From contig DIKT01000065.1 of the NCBI GenBank assembly GCA_002424635.1, forward strand, positions 1 through 19,160: 19,160 nucleotides of DNA. The letters run 5' to 3'. Within the stretch, counting starts at the first letter, position 1; each line of letters begins with the position of its first letter. Under the pieces are notes generated by a model, which was not told where the DNA came from, ran no database searches, and saw only the letters and a program-made list of their open reading frames with translations. Below, piece by piece: positions 1 to 7,561 of the stretch. The DNA is from Desulfobulbaceae bacterium UBA5611. Lineage in GTDB: Bacteria > Desulfobacterota > Desulfobulbia > Desulfobulbales > Desulfocapsaceae. Made by a program: the position numbers and the translations under genes.

Positions 1-758
1 GGACCAAGGCGCTCGGCCTGTCACTGCTGATGGCAGTACTGGCCGGCCTCACCTGGGCACTGCCGCCCATGCCGCAGCCCCTCGACTATCACCGTTTCGC
101 GGATCAGCGCGCCTGCCTTGGCCTGCCCAATTGCCTTGATACCGCCTCAAATATCCTGTTCGTGCTGGCGGGGGTGGCCGGTCTGCGCCTCCTCTATCGT
201 CCATCGGGCCGTCCCCTCTTTATCGAGCAGGGCGAGGTGCTGCCCTACGCCCTCTTCTTTTTCGCCGCCATTATGGTCGGTCTTGGTTCAGGATTTTATC
301 ATTTGGCCCCCGACAATGAACGGCTGGTCTGGGATCGAGCGGCAATGGCCCTGGCCCTCATGGCCTGGCTGGCTGCCATCCTCTGTGAGCGGGTAAGTGT
401 CAGAGCCGGACTCCGGCTGCTCCTGCCCCTTGTCGCCGCCGGTCTCTTCAGCGTCGCCTACTGGGATTGGAGCGAGGCCCGTTCGCTGGGCGACCTGCGC
501 CCTTACGGCCTGATGCAGCTCAGCCCGATGGTGCTGATTCCACTTATACTCCGGCTCTATCCGCCGTGCTACAGCCACGACCGAGATATCCTGATGGTCA
601 TTGGTCTGTATGGAGCGGCCCTCTTGTGCGACCTGAGCGACCGCCTGGTTTTTACCCTGACCCACGGCCTGGTCAGCGGCCACACCCTTAAACATATGAT
701 CGCCGCGCTGGCCGTCTGGTGGGTCAGGCGCTATCTGCAACGCCGAAAAATCTTATGA
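1..758 (+). CDS. CREST-superfamily (alkaline ceramidase-like) integral membrane hydrolase, probably 5'-partial
   Basis: Probable metal-dependent amide/ester hydrolase of the membrane CREST superfamily (alkaline ceramidase, PAQR and Per1 relatives). Seen, numbering from the ATG at 30: an N-terminal YHRFADQR segment, the core motif GSGFYHLAPDNERLVWDR (residues 86-103, with S87, H91 and D102) and a C-terminal GHTLKH (H218, H222). These are the Ser, Asp and three His expected for the family's zinc site, spread over about seven hydrophobic segments. The ATG at 30 has no Shine-Dalgarno sequence, and the frame stays open to the window edge, reading TKALGLSLL just before it. That would complete the first membrane helix, so the true start probably lies outside the window. 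It ends 7 bp before the MFS gene and so is likely cotranscribed with it. The substrate is unknown; a membrane lipid amide or ester is an inference from the lipid genes downstream. Confidence 0.82.
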   Translation, partial: TKALGLSLLMAVLAGLTWALPPMPQPLDYHRFADQRACLGLPNCLDTASNILFVLAGVAGLRLLYRPSGRPLFIEQGEVLPYALFFFAAIMVGLGSGFYHLAPDNERLVWDRAAMALALMAWLAAILCERVSVRAGLRLLLPLVAAGLFSVAYWDWSEARSLGDLRPYGLMQLSPMVLIPLILRLYPPCYSHDRDILMVIGLYGAALLCDLSDRLVFTLTHGLVSGHTLKHMIAALAVWWVRRYLQRRKIL

Positions 759-765
759 GACTGCC

Positions 766-2118
766 ATGACAGACCGCCGCACACTGCTGCATACAGATAT
801 CCGCCCGCGCGAACTGTGGGCCTGGGCCATGTACGACTTTGCCAATTCCGGCTACACCACCGTGGTCATCACCGCCCTGTTCAATGCCTATTTTGTGGCG
901 GTGGTCGCCGGCAATGCGCCCTGGGCCACCTTCGCCTGGACGCTAACCTTGTCGATCTCCTACGCCCTGATTCTTGTCAGCGCCCCGCTGATCGGGGCCT
1001 ACGCCGATCAGCATGCGGCCAAGAAACGATTACTGGCAATCACTACTCTCGGCTGCGTACTGTTCACCGCCCTGCTCTATTTTTCCGGGCCGGAAACACT
1101 CTGGCTGACCATCATCTGCCTGATCGTCTCCAATTACTTCTTCGGCACCGGCGAGAACCTGATTGCCGCCTTTCTGCCGGAACTCTCCAAATCCCGGGCC
1201 ATGGGCAGAGTCTCGGGATGGGGCTGGAGCCTGGGCTATCTCGGCGGCCTGATAACCCTCGGGCTGTGCCTGGCTTATGTCACCTGGGCCGAGGCCCAGG
1301 GTCACCCGGCCACCCGATTCGTACCGATCACGATGCTGATCACCGCCGGCATCTTTGCTCTGGCCAGTCTGCCGACCTTCCTCCTGCTCCGCGAGCGCGC
1401 CGTGCCCAGCATCATTCAAGGCATACAGCTGCGAAAGGCCTGGCTGGAGGTCTGGCAGACCCTCAGCCACCTGCGACAATTTGCCGATCTGCGCCGCTTT
1501 CTGCTCTGCAGCCTGTTCTATCATGCCGGTATTCAAACGGTGATCACCCTGACCGCCATCTACGCCTCTCAGGCGATGAAGTTCACCACTCAGGAGATCC
1601 TGCTGCTGGTGCTGGTGGTCAATATTACAGCGGCAATCGGGGCCTTCCTCTTTGGCTATCTCCAGGATGCTATCGGTCACGTCCGGGCCATTGCCCTGAG
1701 CCTGGCCGGCTGGCTTCTGGCCATCCTGCTGGCCTGGTCGGCACAGACGCCCCTGCTTTTCTGGACAGCGGCAAATATCGTCGGCCTGTGCCTGGGTGGT
1801 TCGCAGTCAGGCGGACGGGCCATAGTGGGGCTGCTGGCACCGCCCTTGCGTCTGGCGGAATTCTTCGGATTCTGGGGGCTTGCCATAAAACTCGCCTCGA
1901 TTGCCGGACCGCTCTCCTACGGCGCCACCACCTGGCTTACCGGCGGCGATCATCGGCGCGCCCTGCTTCTCACCGGCAGCTACTTCATCGTCGGACTGTT
2001 CCTGCTCTCCGGGGTGCACATCCCACGCGGCCGGCGAACAGCCCTGCGATCCGATCGTCTTGAGCGCAAGAAGCTCCTGACCCCACGACTATCAAATGAA
2101 TATGCGGGTAGAAAATGA
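766..2118 (+). CDS. MFS permease of the UMF1 (Atg22-like) family
   Basis: Inner-membrane major facilitator of 450 residues. The N-terminal block ELWAWAMYDFANSGYTT (residues 16-32) is the signature of the UMF1/Atg22-like branch, which includes yeast vacuolar amino-acid effluxers. About twelve hydrophobic helices follow, with a hydrophilic linker near residues 205-235 between the two bundles. The charged tail after residue 425 is cytoplasmic-looking. The start at 766 is 7 bp after the upstream stop, and its own ribosome site is weak, so translation may be coupled. Its TGA overlaps the next start in an ATGA arrangement, which ties it to the acyl-ligase gene. Bacterial members have no settled substrate. 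Export of a lipid-derived metabolite or uptake of a precursor is only a guess from context. Confidence 0.88.
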   Translation: MTDRRTLLHTDIRPRELWAWAMYDFANSGYTTVVITALFNAYFVAVVAGNAPWATFAWTLTLSISYALILVSAPLIGAYADQHAAKKRLLAITTLGCVLFTALLYFSGPETLWLTIICLIVSNYFFGTGENLIAAFLPELSKSRAMGRVSGWGWSLGYLGGLITLGLCLAYVTWAEAQGHPATRFVPITMLITAGIFALASLPTFLLLRERAVPSIIQGIQLRKAWLEVWQTLSHLRQFADLRRFLLCSLFYHAGIQTVITLTAIYASQAMKFTTQEILLLVLVVNITAAIGAFLFGYLQDAIGHVRAIALSLAGWLLAILLAWSAQTPLLFWTAANIVGLCLGGSQSGGRAIVGLLAPPLRLAEFFGFWGLAIKLASIAGPLSYGATTWLTGGDHRRALLLTGSYFIVGLFLLSGVHIPRGRRTALRSDRLERKKLLTPRLSNEYAGRK

Positions 2119-4961
2119 CAGACATCCCTCCGCCGCCGTCCCCGGATCATTCCAGCTCATCCCACCGCGCCAGGCAGCTATTGGCTCTGGTACAGACACT
2201 GGCCCGTGAACTGCAGCCGGGATTCGATCACTACCGTCTTCTGGGTCTGGATCATGAACTGGAGCGCGATTTCGGCCTCGACAGCCTGGCCCGGATGGAA
2301 CTGCTGGCCCGCATTGAGCGCGAACTGGGGATACGGCTCAGCGAGGCCGCATTCGCCGAGGCCGACACAGGACGCGACCTGCTGCGCCTGATGGGGGACG
2401 AACCCCGGCCCGAGACTCCCGCCCCGCCCCCGGCAGCAGAGCGGGAAGCAGGCAGAGCAGAGGCCGGAATCGAGCAACAGCCACCTGCCGCCACCTCACT
2501 GATTGACCTGCTTGACTGGCGGGCTGAACAGCACGGCGACCGAGTGCATATCACCCTCTCTCTCACCGACGAGCAGACTCTGGACATCACCTATCGCCAG
2601 CTGCAGCTTGAAGCCAGGACGCTGGCCGCCAACCTGCTGGCCCAGGGTCTGCATGGTGGTGACCGGGTCGCAATCATGCTGCCCACCGGCCCTGATTTTT
2701 TCACCGCCTTCTACGGTGCACTTTACGCCGGCTGTATCCCGGTACCGCTCTATCCGCCGGCCCGCCCGTCACAAATCGAGGAGCACATGCGGCGCATCGC
2801 CGGTATCGTCTCCAATGCCATGGCCGTCATGCTCGTCACCGACGACCGGGCCAAGATGCTCGGCCATCTGCTGCGGGCACAGTGTCCCTCCCTGCGCCAT
2901 GTCGCGACCGTCGCCGACCTGTCCCGTCCCTTAGCGGCCGCCCCCCGACTCCCGGCCCGACCCCATGCAGACGACATCGCCTTCCTGCAATACACCTCCG
3001 GCAGCACCGGTATGCCGAAGGGTGTGGTGCTGACCCACGCCAATCTGCTTGCCAACCTGCAGGCAATGACAGAGGCCTCGGGCGTCAGCTCAACAGACGT
3101 CTTCGTTTCCTGGCTGCCGCTCTATCATGACATGGGGCTGATCGGCGCCTGCCTCGGCAGTTTATATATCGGCTTCCGGCTGGTGCTGATGTCGCCGCTG
3201 GCCTTTCTCGCCCGCCCGGCGCGGTGGTTATGGGCCATCCATTACCACCGCGCCACCGTCTCGGCCGCACCCAACTTCGCCTATGAAATCTGTGCGACCA
3301 AGATCGACGAGCACGATCTCGACGGTCTCGATCTGAGCTGCTGGCGGCTGGCCTACAACGGCGCCGAACCGGTCAGCCCGAAGACCATCGAAGCTTTTAG
3401 CACCCGCCTGGCAGCCCGTGGTTTTAAGCCCGAGGCCATGACCCCGGTTTACGGACTGGCTGAATCCTCAGTGGGCCTGGCCTTCCCGCCGCTCGGGCGC
3501 GGGCCGCTGATCGACCACCTCGATCGCCTGGCGCTCTCAGAAAGCGGTATTGCCCGATGCGCCCGACCAGACGACGCCCAGGCCCGATCCATCGTTTCCT
3601 GCGGCCGGCCGCTCCCTGGTCATACAATCCGCATTGTCGATGGCAACGGCCTGGAACTGCCCGAACGTATCCAGGGGCGCGTACAGTTCATGGGGCCATC
3701 AACGACCAGGGGCTACTTCCGCAACCCCGAGGCCACCCGCCGGCTGTTTGATGGGCAATGGCTCAACAGCGGTGATCTGGGCTATCTCGCAGCCGGCGAA
3801 CTGTATCTCACCGGCCGCGAAAAGGACCTCATCATCCGCGGCGGTCACAACATTCATCCTCAGGAACTCGAGGAGGCCGTGAGCCGGCTGCCGGGCGTAC
3901 GCAAGGGCGGTGTGGCCATCTTCCCGGCCGCTGACATCCGCTCCGGCACGGAACAGCTGGTGGTGCTGGCCGAGACGCGTGATAAAAAAGGATCGAAGCG
4001 CTATGACCGACTCGCGTCCGAGATCAACCGCCTCGCGGTCGATCTGCTCGGCGTGCCGGCCGACGATATCGTGCTGGCACCGCCCGGTGCCGTGTTGAAA
4101 ACCTCCAGCGGCAAGATCCGCCGTACCGCCTGCCGGGAACGCTATGAGCAAGGCTCCCTGCTCGACATTACACGACGCCCGCCATGGCAGCAATGGCTGC
4201 GCCTGGCCGCAAGCGGCGCCGCGGCAGAACTTAGACGATACCTCAAGAAGGGCGCCGGCTGGCTGTGGAGCGTCTGGGCCTGTTTGGTATTTATCATGAT
4301 CGCCCCCTGCGGTTGGCTCCTGATCGTCCTTGCCCCCACGCTCGGCCTGCGCCGTCGCCTGGCCAGGGTCAGCGCACGACTGACCATGGCCCTGACCGGT
4401 CTGAGGCCGAAGGTGGAGGGCCTGCAGTACCTTGGCGGCCATGACCCGCTGATTGTAACAGCCAACCACGCCAGCTACCTCGATGCGTTGATCCTCACCG
4501 CCGTGCTGCCGCCCCGCTTCTCCTATGTGGCCAAACAGGAGTTGCTGAATCAGCCGCTGGCCGCAATCCCGCTACGCCGGCTCGCCACCACCTTTGTCGA
4601 GCGTTTCGACAGCGTCCGCGGCATCGATAACAGTCGAGAAATGGCAGAACTGGTCCGCGCCGGTGAGGCTCTGATCTTTTTCCCTGAAGGTACCTTCCGC
4701 AATGAACCGGGGCTGCTGCCCTTTAAAATGGGGGCGTTCGTGATCGCGGCACAGGCTGGAATACCCGTGGTGCCGCTCACCCTGACCGGCACCCGGGATC
4801 TGCTGCGTGGCGAAACGTTGCAACCGCACTACAGCGCCGTTCGGGTGTTGATCGAAGAACCGTTGTTTCCCGATGGAGAGGGCTGGCCGGCCGCCTTGCA
4901 GTTACGCGATGAGACACGGCGCCGGATTCTGGCACAACTGGAAAAAGATGATATCGCATAA
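2115..4961 (+). CDS. Tri-domain ACP / fatty-acyl-AMP ligase / PlsC acyltransferase fusion
   Basis: One 948-residue polypeptide with three activities. Residues about 20-95 form an acyl carrier domain with the phosphopantetheine site DSL (Ser57). A proline/glutamate-rich linker (about 95-125) leads to an adenylating domain (about 125-695): P-loop YTSGSTGMPKG from Tyr293, SWLPLYHDMGL (332-342), YGLAES (446-451), LTGREKDLIIRGGHNIHPQE and the catalytic Lys667 in SSGKIRR. SWLPLYHDMG is typical of fatty-acyl-AMP ligases, which load ACP, rather than acyl-CoA ligases. A hydrophobic membrane segment (about 715-745) precedes a PlsC-type acyltransferase with NHASYLD (His785, Asp790) and FPEGTF (856-861). 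The likely cycle is activation of a free fatty acid, loading of the protein's own ACP arm, and transfer to a lysolipid or other acceptor at the membrane. This parallels the two-domain Aas protein, with an added ACP. The acceptor is unknown. Confidence 0.9.
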   Translation: MTDIPPPPSPDHSSSSHRARQLLALVQTLARELQPGFDHYRLLGLDHELERDFGLDSLARMELLARIERELGIRLSEAAFAEADTGRDLLRLMGDEPRPETPAPPPAAEREAGRAEAGIEQQPPAATSLIDLLDWRAEQHGDRVHITLSLTDEQTLDITYRQLQLEARTLAANLLAQGLHGGDRVAIMLPTGPDFFTAFYGALYAGCIPVPLYPPARPSQIEEHMRRIAGIVSNAMAVMLVTDDRAKMLGHLLRAQCPSLRHVATVADLSRPLAAAPRLPARPHADDIAFLQYTSGSTGMPKGVVLTHANLLANLQAMTEASGVSSTDVFVSWLPLYHDMGLIGACLGSLYIGFRLVLMSPLAFLARPARWLWAIHYHRATVSAAPNFAYEICATKIDEHDLDGLDLSCWRLAYNGAEPVSPKTIEAFSTRLAARGFKPEAMTPVYGLAESSVGLAFPPLGRGPLIDHLDRLALSESGIARCARPDDAQARSIVSCGRPLPGHTIRIVDGNGLELPERIQGRVQFMGPSTTRGYFRNPEATRRLFDGQWLNSGDLGYLAAGELYLTGREKDLIIRGGHNIHPQELEEAVSRLPGVRKGGVAIFPAADIRSGTEQLVVLAETRDKKGSKRYDRLASEINRLAVDLLGVPADDIVLAPPGAVLKTSSGKIRRTACRERYEQGSLLDITRRPPWQQWLRLAASGAAAELRRYLKKGAGWLWSVWACLVFIMIAPCGWLLIVLAPTLGLRRRLARVSARLTMALTGLRPKVEGLQYLGGHDPLIVTANHASYLDALILTAVLPPRFSYVAKQELLNQPLAAIPLRRLATTFVERFDSVRGIDNSREMAELVRAGEALIFFPEGTFRNEPGLLPFKMGAFVIAAQAGIPVVPLTLTGTRDLLRGETLQPHYSAVRVLIEEPLFPDGEGWPAALQLRDETRRRILAQLEKDDIA

Positions 4962-5138
4962 CCTCAATTGCCGGTCCATCATTTCCTCCCGGTCTGCAAC
5001 AAAAAAACAGCGGTGCATAGTTTTTACTGCATAATTGGGATTCTTGATAATATAAGATAGTTCTTATCTGTGACCTTGCATCAACAAAAAATACGAAGAA
5101 TCAATGATATATTAAAAAATACAGTTACGAAATCAAAT

Positions 5139-5169
5139 TGGCGTTATTTTTGCTTTATCAGTAACGCCA
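5139..5169. promoter_or_regulatory. Inverted repeat, candidate operator
   Basis: TGGCGTTA (5139-5146) and TAACGCCA (5162-5169) are a perfect 8-bp inverted repeat around a 15-nt AT-rich spacer. It ends 17 bp before the candidate -35 element. No T-tract follows, so a terminator is unlikely. A regulator binding site is an inference from its position. Confidence 0.35.
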
Positions 5170-5186
5170 TAAACGGCACGTACGTT

Positions 5187-5215
5187 TTATCATTCATTCG
5201 TTCTTGCTTTATAAT
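5187..5215 (+). promoter_or_regulatory. Sigma-70-like promoter of the split TauE/SafE operon
   Basis: A perfect TATAAT -10 hexamer (5210-5215) lies 17 bp after TTATCA (5187-5192), which matches 4 of 6 positions of the TTGACA consensus. The expected transcript would start near 5222, leaving a short 5' leader of roughly 90 nt that contains the candidate 18-codon ORF. This is the best promoter visible in the window. Confidence 0.6.
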
Positions 5216-5237
5216 GAAGATCCATACAGGAGGTCAA

Positions 5238-5294
5238 ATGGTCCATTTTGAGGCATTGTCAACAACTTCTTTTTTCCCAACATTCTCATTTTAG
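5238..5294 (+). CDS. Candidate 18-residue leader peptide
   Basis: An ATG at 5238 follows AGGAGGT (5228-5234) and opens an 18-codon frame ending in TAG at 5292-5294, 16 bp before the permease start. The peptide is Phe/Thr/Ser-rich, with FEAL and a C-terminal FFPTFSF run. Both this ORF and the next gene carry near-perfect Shine-Dalgarno sequences. It could be a translated leader or a reinitiation device, or simply the tail of a non-coding 74-codon frame. Spacing from AGGAGG to ATG is only 4 nt, which is tight. Coding status is unproven. Confidence 0.3.
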   Translation: MVHFEALSTTSFFPTFSF

Positions 5295-5296
5295 AC

Positions 5297-5305
5297 AGGA
5301 GGTGG
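5297..5305 (+). promoter_or_regulatory. Strong ribosome binding site that fixes the permease start at 5311
   Basis: AGGAGGTGG lies 5 nt upstream of the ATG at 5311 (8 nt from the AGGAGG core). That ATG begins a clean signal peptide. The reading frame is open 21 codons further upstream, to 5248, but those codons have no ribosome site and would bury the signal peptide. The start at 5311 is therefore chosen. Confidence 0.85.
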
Positions 5306-5310
5306 ATAGT

Positions 5311-6540
5311 ATGAACATCAAGTTTCGAGTGTTACCGGTACTTGTCCTGACAATGGCCTTGTTGTTTGCGCCGGAAGCGCGCGCCCAACAAGGTCCCACC
5401 ATTAACATTGACAAAACCACCTTGAATAACGGTGGTTCATTTGTCATCTCCGGGCAGGCCCCGGCAGGCTCCCAGGTCTATATCGAGCTCTATGCCGTAG
5501 ACAAGAAGGTGCGGGCCAATCGCTTTGACGGTAAGAAGGATCCAAAGACAGGCACGATTCCCTATAAGTTTTATATAACCAAGGAGATGCCTGCCTTTTA
5601 TAAAATTATTATTCCTGCAGAAATGGCTGCAGCACTTGATAAAGCCAAAGCGGCGGGCGGTGGTTGGAAATATTCCGAGGTACTGAAGGAAGTCGGCGCC
5701 GATGCCGCCTACAGCGTCCCGGCCAAGATCAAAATTGACAATTATCAGGCCACGATCATGGCCAGTATTATCGGCTCCCGCGGGACTCTCCTGCCTGCCA
5801 TGGACGACAAAGAGACCAAGAGGGAATCGATGAAACTGGTGAAGGGCCAATTCCGCAGTGTTGGCAACCTGCTGGCCGCCGCGGTCGAAACCACTCCTGA
5901 AGGTTCCTACATGGCCAAGGTCAGCCTTCGCTCGGGTCTGGCACCCGGCGAATATAACGCCCGAGTCATTGCGGTCACCGACCGGATAAAAGAAGGAGAC
6001 AAAGAAACGGTCACAAAGCTCACCAGTGAAGTAGTCTCCTTTGAAAACAAGATTGCCTTTCCTACCGTTTATCTGAAAAACGCGGGCACCAGCATCAACC
6101 TGCTCTGGCCCTTTCTCCTCGCTGCGGTTGTCACGATTTTTGGTGTGCTCATGGGCGCAGGCGGCGGATTTATCCTTAACCCTCTATTGGTTATGTTCTT
6201 CCCGCTGCCGCATACCATCGTTGCCGGTACGGTAATGCCCACCGTCCTTTTTGCTCAGGGAACAGGCATCATGAACTACAACAAGATTAAATTTATCAAT
6301 TGGAAACTGGGTATCGGTATCGGCTGTGCCATGCTGGCAGGCGGCTTCATCGGCCCCAAACTAACTGAGATGATCACTCTGGATCAGTTTAAATTTGTCT
6401 TCGGCTGGATCCTTCTAGTCCTGGCGGCGCTGATGTACTGGCAGACAACCCCCGGGTATTTGTCCAAAAACAAAAAAGAGCAGGCCATCTTGAAGGAATT
6501 TAAAAAACGGGCAGAAGAAGCTGTCAAAGCAAAAGGCTAG
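5311..6540 (+). CDS. TauE/SafE permease N-terminal half with signal peptide and periplasmic beta-rich domain
   Basis: A 409-residue protein. Residues 1-25 are a signal peptide (hydrophobic core VLPVLVLTMALLFA, AxA-type cleavage after EARA). Residues about 26-255 form a hydrophilic, probably extracytoplasmic Ig-like domain that begins INIDKTTLNNGGSFVISG. Residues about 262-380 hold four hydrophobic helices with the TauE/SafE repeat signature GVLMGAGGGFILNPLL (278-293) and a GGFIGPKL segment. A charged Lys-rich tail ends the protein. A usual TauE/SafE permease has two such repeats in one chain of about 250-300 residues. Here only the first repeat is present and the second is the next gene, 34 bp downstream with its own ribosome site. 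The pair probably forms one anion exporter (sulfite, sulfoacetate or another organosulfur anion by family). The periplasmic domain may bind substrate or a partner. Confidence 0.85.
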   Translation: MNIKFRVLPVLVLTMALLFAPEARAQQGPTINIDKTTLNNGGSFVISGQAPAGSQVYIELYAVDKKVRANRFDGKKDPKTGTIPYKFYITKEMPAFYKIIIPAEMAAALDKAKAAGGGWKYSEVLKEVGADAAYSVPAKIKIDNYQATIMASIIGSRGTLLPAMDDKETKRESMKLVKGQFRSVGNLLAAAVETTPEGSYMAKVSLRSGLAPGEYNARVIAVTDRIKEGDKETVTKLTSEVVSFENKIAFPTVYLKNAGTSINLLWPFLLAAVVTIFGVLMGAGGGFILNPLLVMFFPLPHTIVAGTVMPTVLFAQGTGIMNYNKIKFINWKLGIGIGCAMLAGGFIGPKLTEMITLDQFKFVFGWILLVLAALMYWQTTPGYLSKNKKEQAILKEFKKRAEEAVKAKG

Positions 6541-6574
6541 AGACTAAACAGTAATTTATCTGGAGGAATCCATT

Positions 6575-6964
6575 ATGAAAGTAGATTTTTGGGGTCAGGA
6601 GTTTCAGGTCAATATGTGGGTCGGCTGCATCGGCGGCTTTCTCATCGCCATCATGTCATCCATGTTCGGATTTGGCGGCGGACCCTTCATGGTGCCACTG
6701 ATGACACTGGCTTTACGACTGCCCATGTATATCGTTGTCGGCAGCTCCCTGCTGGCCATCTTCTTCAATACCGCCATGGGAACTGCCCGCCACATGCAGT
6801 TTGGCAACTTTGACCTGATTCTTTTTCTGGCCATGTTCCCGGCAGCCATCATAGGTGGCTATGTCGGTCCTATGATAGCCAAGAAATTGAGCCCTCAGGT
6901 GGTCAAACGTGTCGCCTGTGCAGGTTTGGTAATTCTCGGCACGAAACTGCTGGGTCTCTATTAA
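6575..6964 (+). CDS. TauE/SafE permease C-terminal half (half-size subunit)
   Basis: A 129-residue membrane protein with about four helices and one TauE/SafE repeat: IAIMSSMFGFGGGPFMVPLM (residues 24-43), then VVGSSLLAIFFNTAMGTARH and GGYVGPMIAKKLSP. It starts with a short cytoplasmic-looking segment and has no signal peptide. GGAGG at 6562-6566 sits 8 nt before the ATG, so this is an independently translated gene and not the fragment left by a frameshift. It complements the preceding gene, which carries the other repeat, so the two products are likely to assemble as a heteromeric or heterodimeric exporter in the inner membrane. A strong terminator follows at 6985. The substrate is not determined. 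Confidence 0.85.
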   Translation: MKVDFWGQEFQVNMWVGCIGGFLIAIMSSMFGFGGGPFMVPLMTLALRLPMYIVVGSSLLAIFFNTAMGTARHMQFGNFDLILFLAMFPAAIIGGYVGPMIAKKLSPQVVKRVACAGLVILGTKLLGLY

Positions 6965-6984
6965 AAAAAAGTAAGTCAGTCCCT

Positions 6985-7038
6985 CCAGATCCGGTTGTTA
7001 CAGCGGCCTCCTTGCTGGAGCAACCGGATCTGGTTTTT
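6985..7038 (+). terminator. Intrinsic terminator of the split TauE/SafE operon
   Basis: CCAGATCCGGTTG (6985-6997) pairs perfectly with CAACCGGATCTGG (7021-7033), a 13-bp stem followed by TTTTT (7034-7038). The 23-nt loop can pair further, CAGC (7001-7004) with GCTG (7014-7017). It begins 20 nt after the second permease gene's stop. Confidence 0.93.
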
Positions 7039-7196
7039 CCACACTGCTGGAGACCTTCCACGATCACAGGGGCACTGCGATGTTTTTTTCTCTCGCATTC
7101 ATGGCCGGCACAAAGCCAATACAACGCTTTCGACAAAAGCGGGTAATGACCACATAACCCTTCTCATCTTTTTACTGCTGACTTCTCGAAATAAAA

Positions 7197-7535
7197 TTAT
7201 TTTTTATGACTGTAACGGACCACCGTGACCTTTTCCTGGGTAATCATGCCGCCATTCATCATTGCATTAATACGGGGCATGGCGGCATCAATTTTCTCCT
7301 GACTCTCAACCACCTCGATAATGATGGGCAGATCAAGCGACAGCCGCAGCAGTTGATCGCTATGAAAGATACTGTGGGCGCCGAACCCAGCCATACCGCG
7401 CAACACCGTGGCCCCGGCAAAGCCTTCTGTGCGAAAAAATTCAACCAGGACTTTATAGAGTGGCCGATGGCCGACCTGATCACTCTCCCCTAAAAAGATC
7501 CGCATCAATATTTTTTCACCACTCAATTGGGTCAT
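7197..7535 (-). CDS. DUF190 (PII-like) protein linked to fluoride export
   Basis: A 112-residue soluble protein of the DUF190 family, whose genes often sit beside crcB and whose fold resembles PII signal proteins. Seen: an N-terminal GEKILMRIFLGESDQ, then FAGATVLRGMAGFGAHS, matching the family core, and SLDLPIIIEVVESQEKI before a C-terminal MMNGGMITQEKVTVV. The ATG at 7535 is chosen because AAAGGA (7542-7547) is 6 nt upstream. An ATG six codons earlier (7553) has a crowded ribosome site. It follows crcB by 26 bp on the same strand and is the last gene of the minus-strand run. A role in regulating or assisting CrcB is inferred from recurrent neighbourhood, not shown. Confidence 0.87.
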   Translation of the reverse strand: MTQLSGEKILMRIFLGESDQVGHRPLYKVLVEFFRTEGFAGATVLRGMAGFGAHSIFHSDQLLRLSLDLPIIIEVVESQEKIDAAMPRINAMMNGGMITQEKVTVVRYSHKK

Positions 7536-7561
7536 GATTTTTCCTTTATTCATTTTCCTTT

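Larger units (their letters stand above)
4962..5310. other. AT-rich intergenic control region upstream of the split TauE/SafE genes
   Basis: This 349-bp stretch is markedly more AT-rich than the operon before it. It holds an 8-bp inverted repeat (5139-5169), a promoter-like sequence (5187-5215), a possible 18-codon leader ORF with its own Shine-Dalgarno (5238-5294) and the ribosome site of the next gene (5297-5305). I see no convincing intrinsic terminator for the upstream operon. A 74-codon reading frame from 5070 lacks a ribosome site and family features and is not called. Confidence 0.7.

Noticed and set aside
3699..4469. 256-codon minus-strand ORF opposite the ligase/acyltransferase gene
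   Set aside because: It lies entirely antisense to a gene with clear motifs and its product shows no recognisable family.
5070..5294. 74-codon plus-strand ORF before the split permease
   Set aside because: There is no ribosome site at its start, no recognisable family, and it spans the inverted repeat and promoter. Only its last 18 codons, which follow a Shine-Dalgarno sequence, are kept as a low-confidence leader.
5248..5310. Upstream extension of the first TauE/SafE half gene
   Set aside because: AGGAGGTGG and a clean signal peptide place the start at 5311. The extra 21 codons lack a ribosome site.
5311..6964. Frameshift or sequencing error as the cause of the split permease
   Set aside because: The halves are separated by a stop, a 34-bp gap and a new GGAGG ribosome site. 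The first half also ends in a typical charged cytoplasmic tail, so two real genes are more likely.
7125..7141. CGCTTT/AAAGCG hairpin as terminator of the minus-strand run
   Set aside because: The stem is only 6 bp and no T-tract follows on either strand. No other convincing terminator was found for that run.
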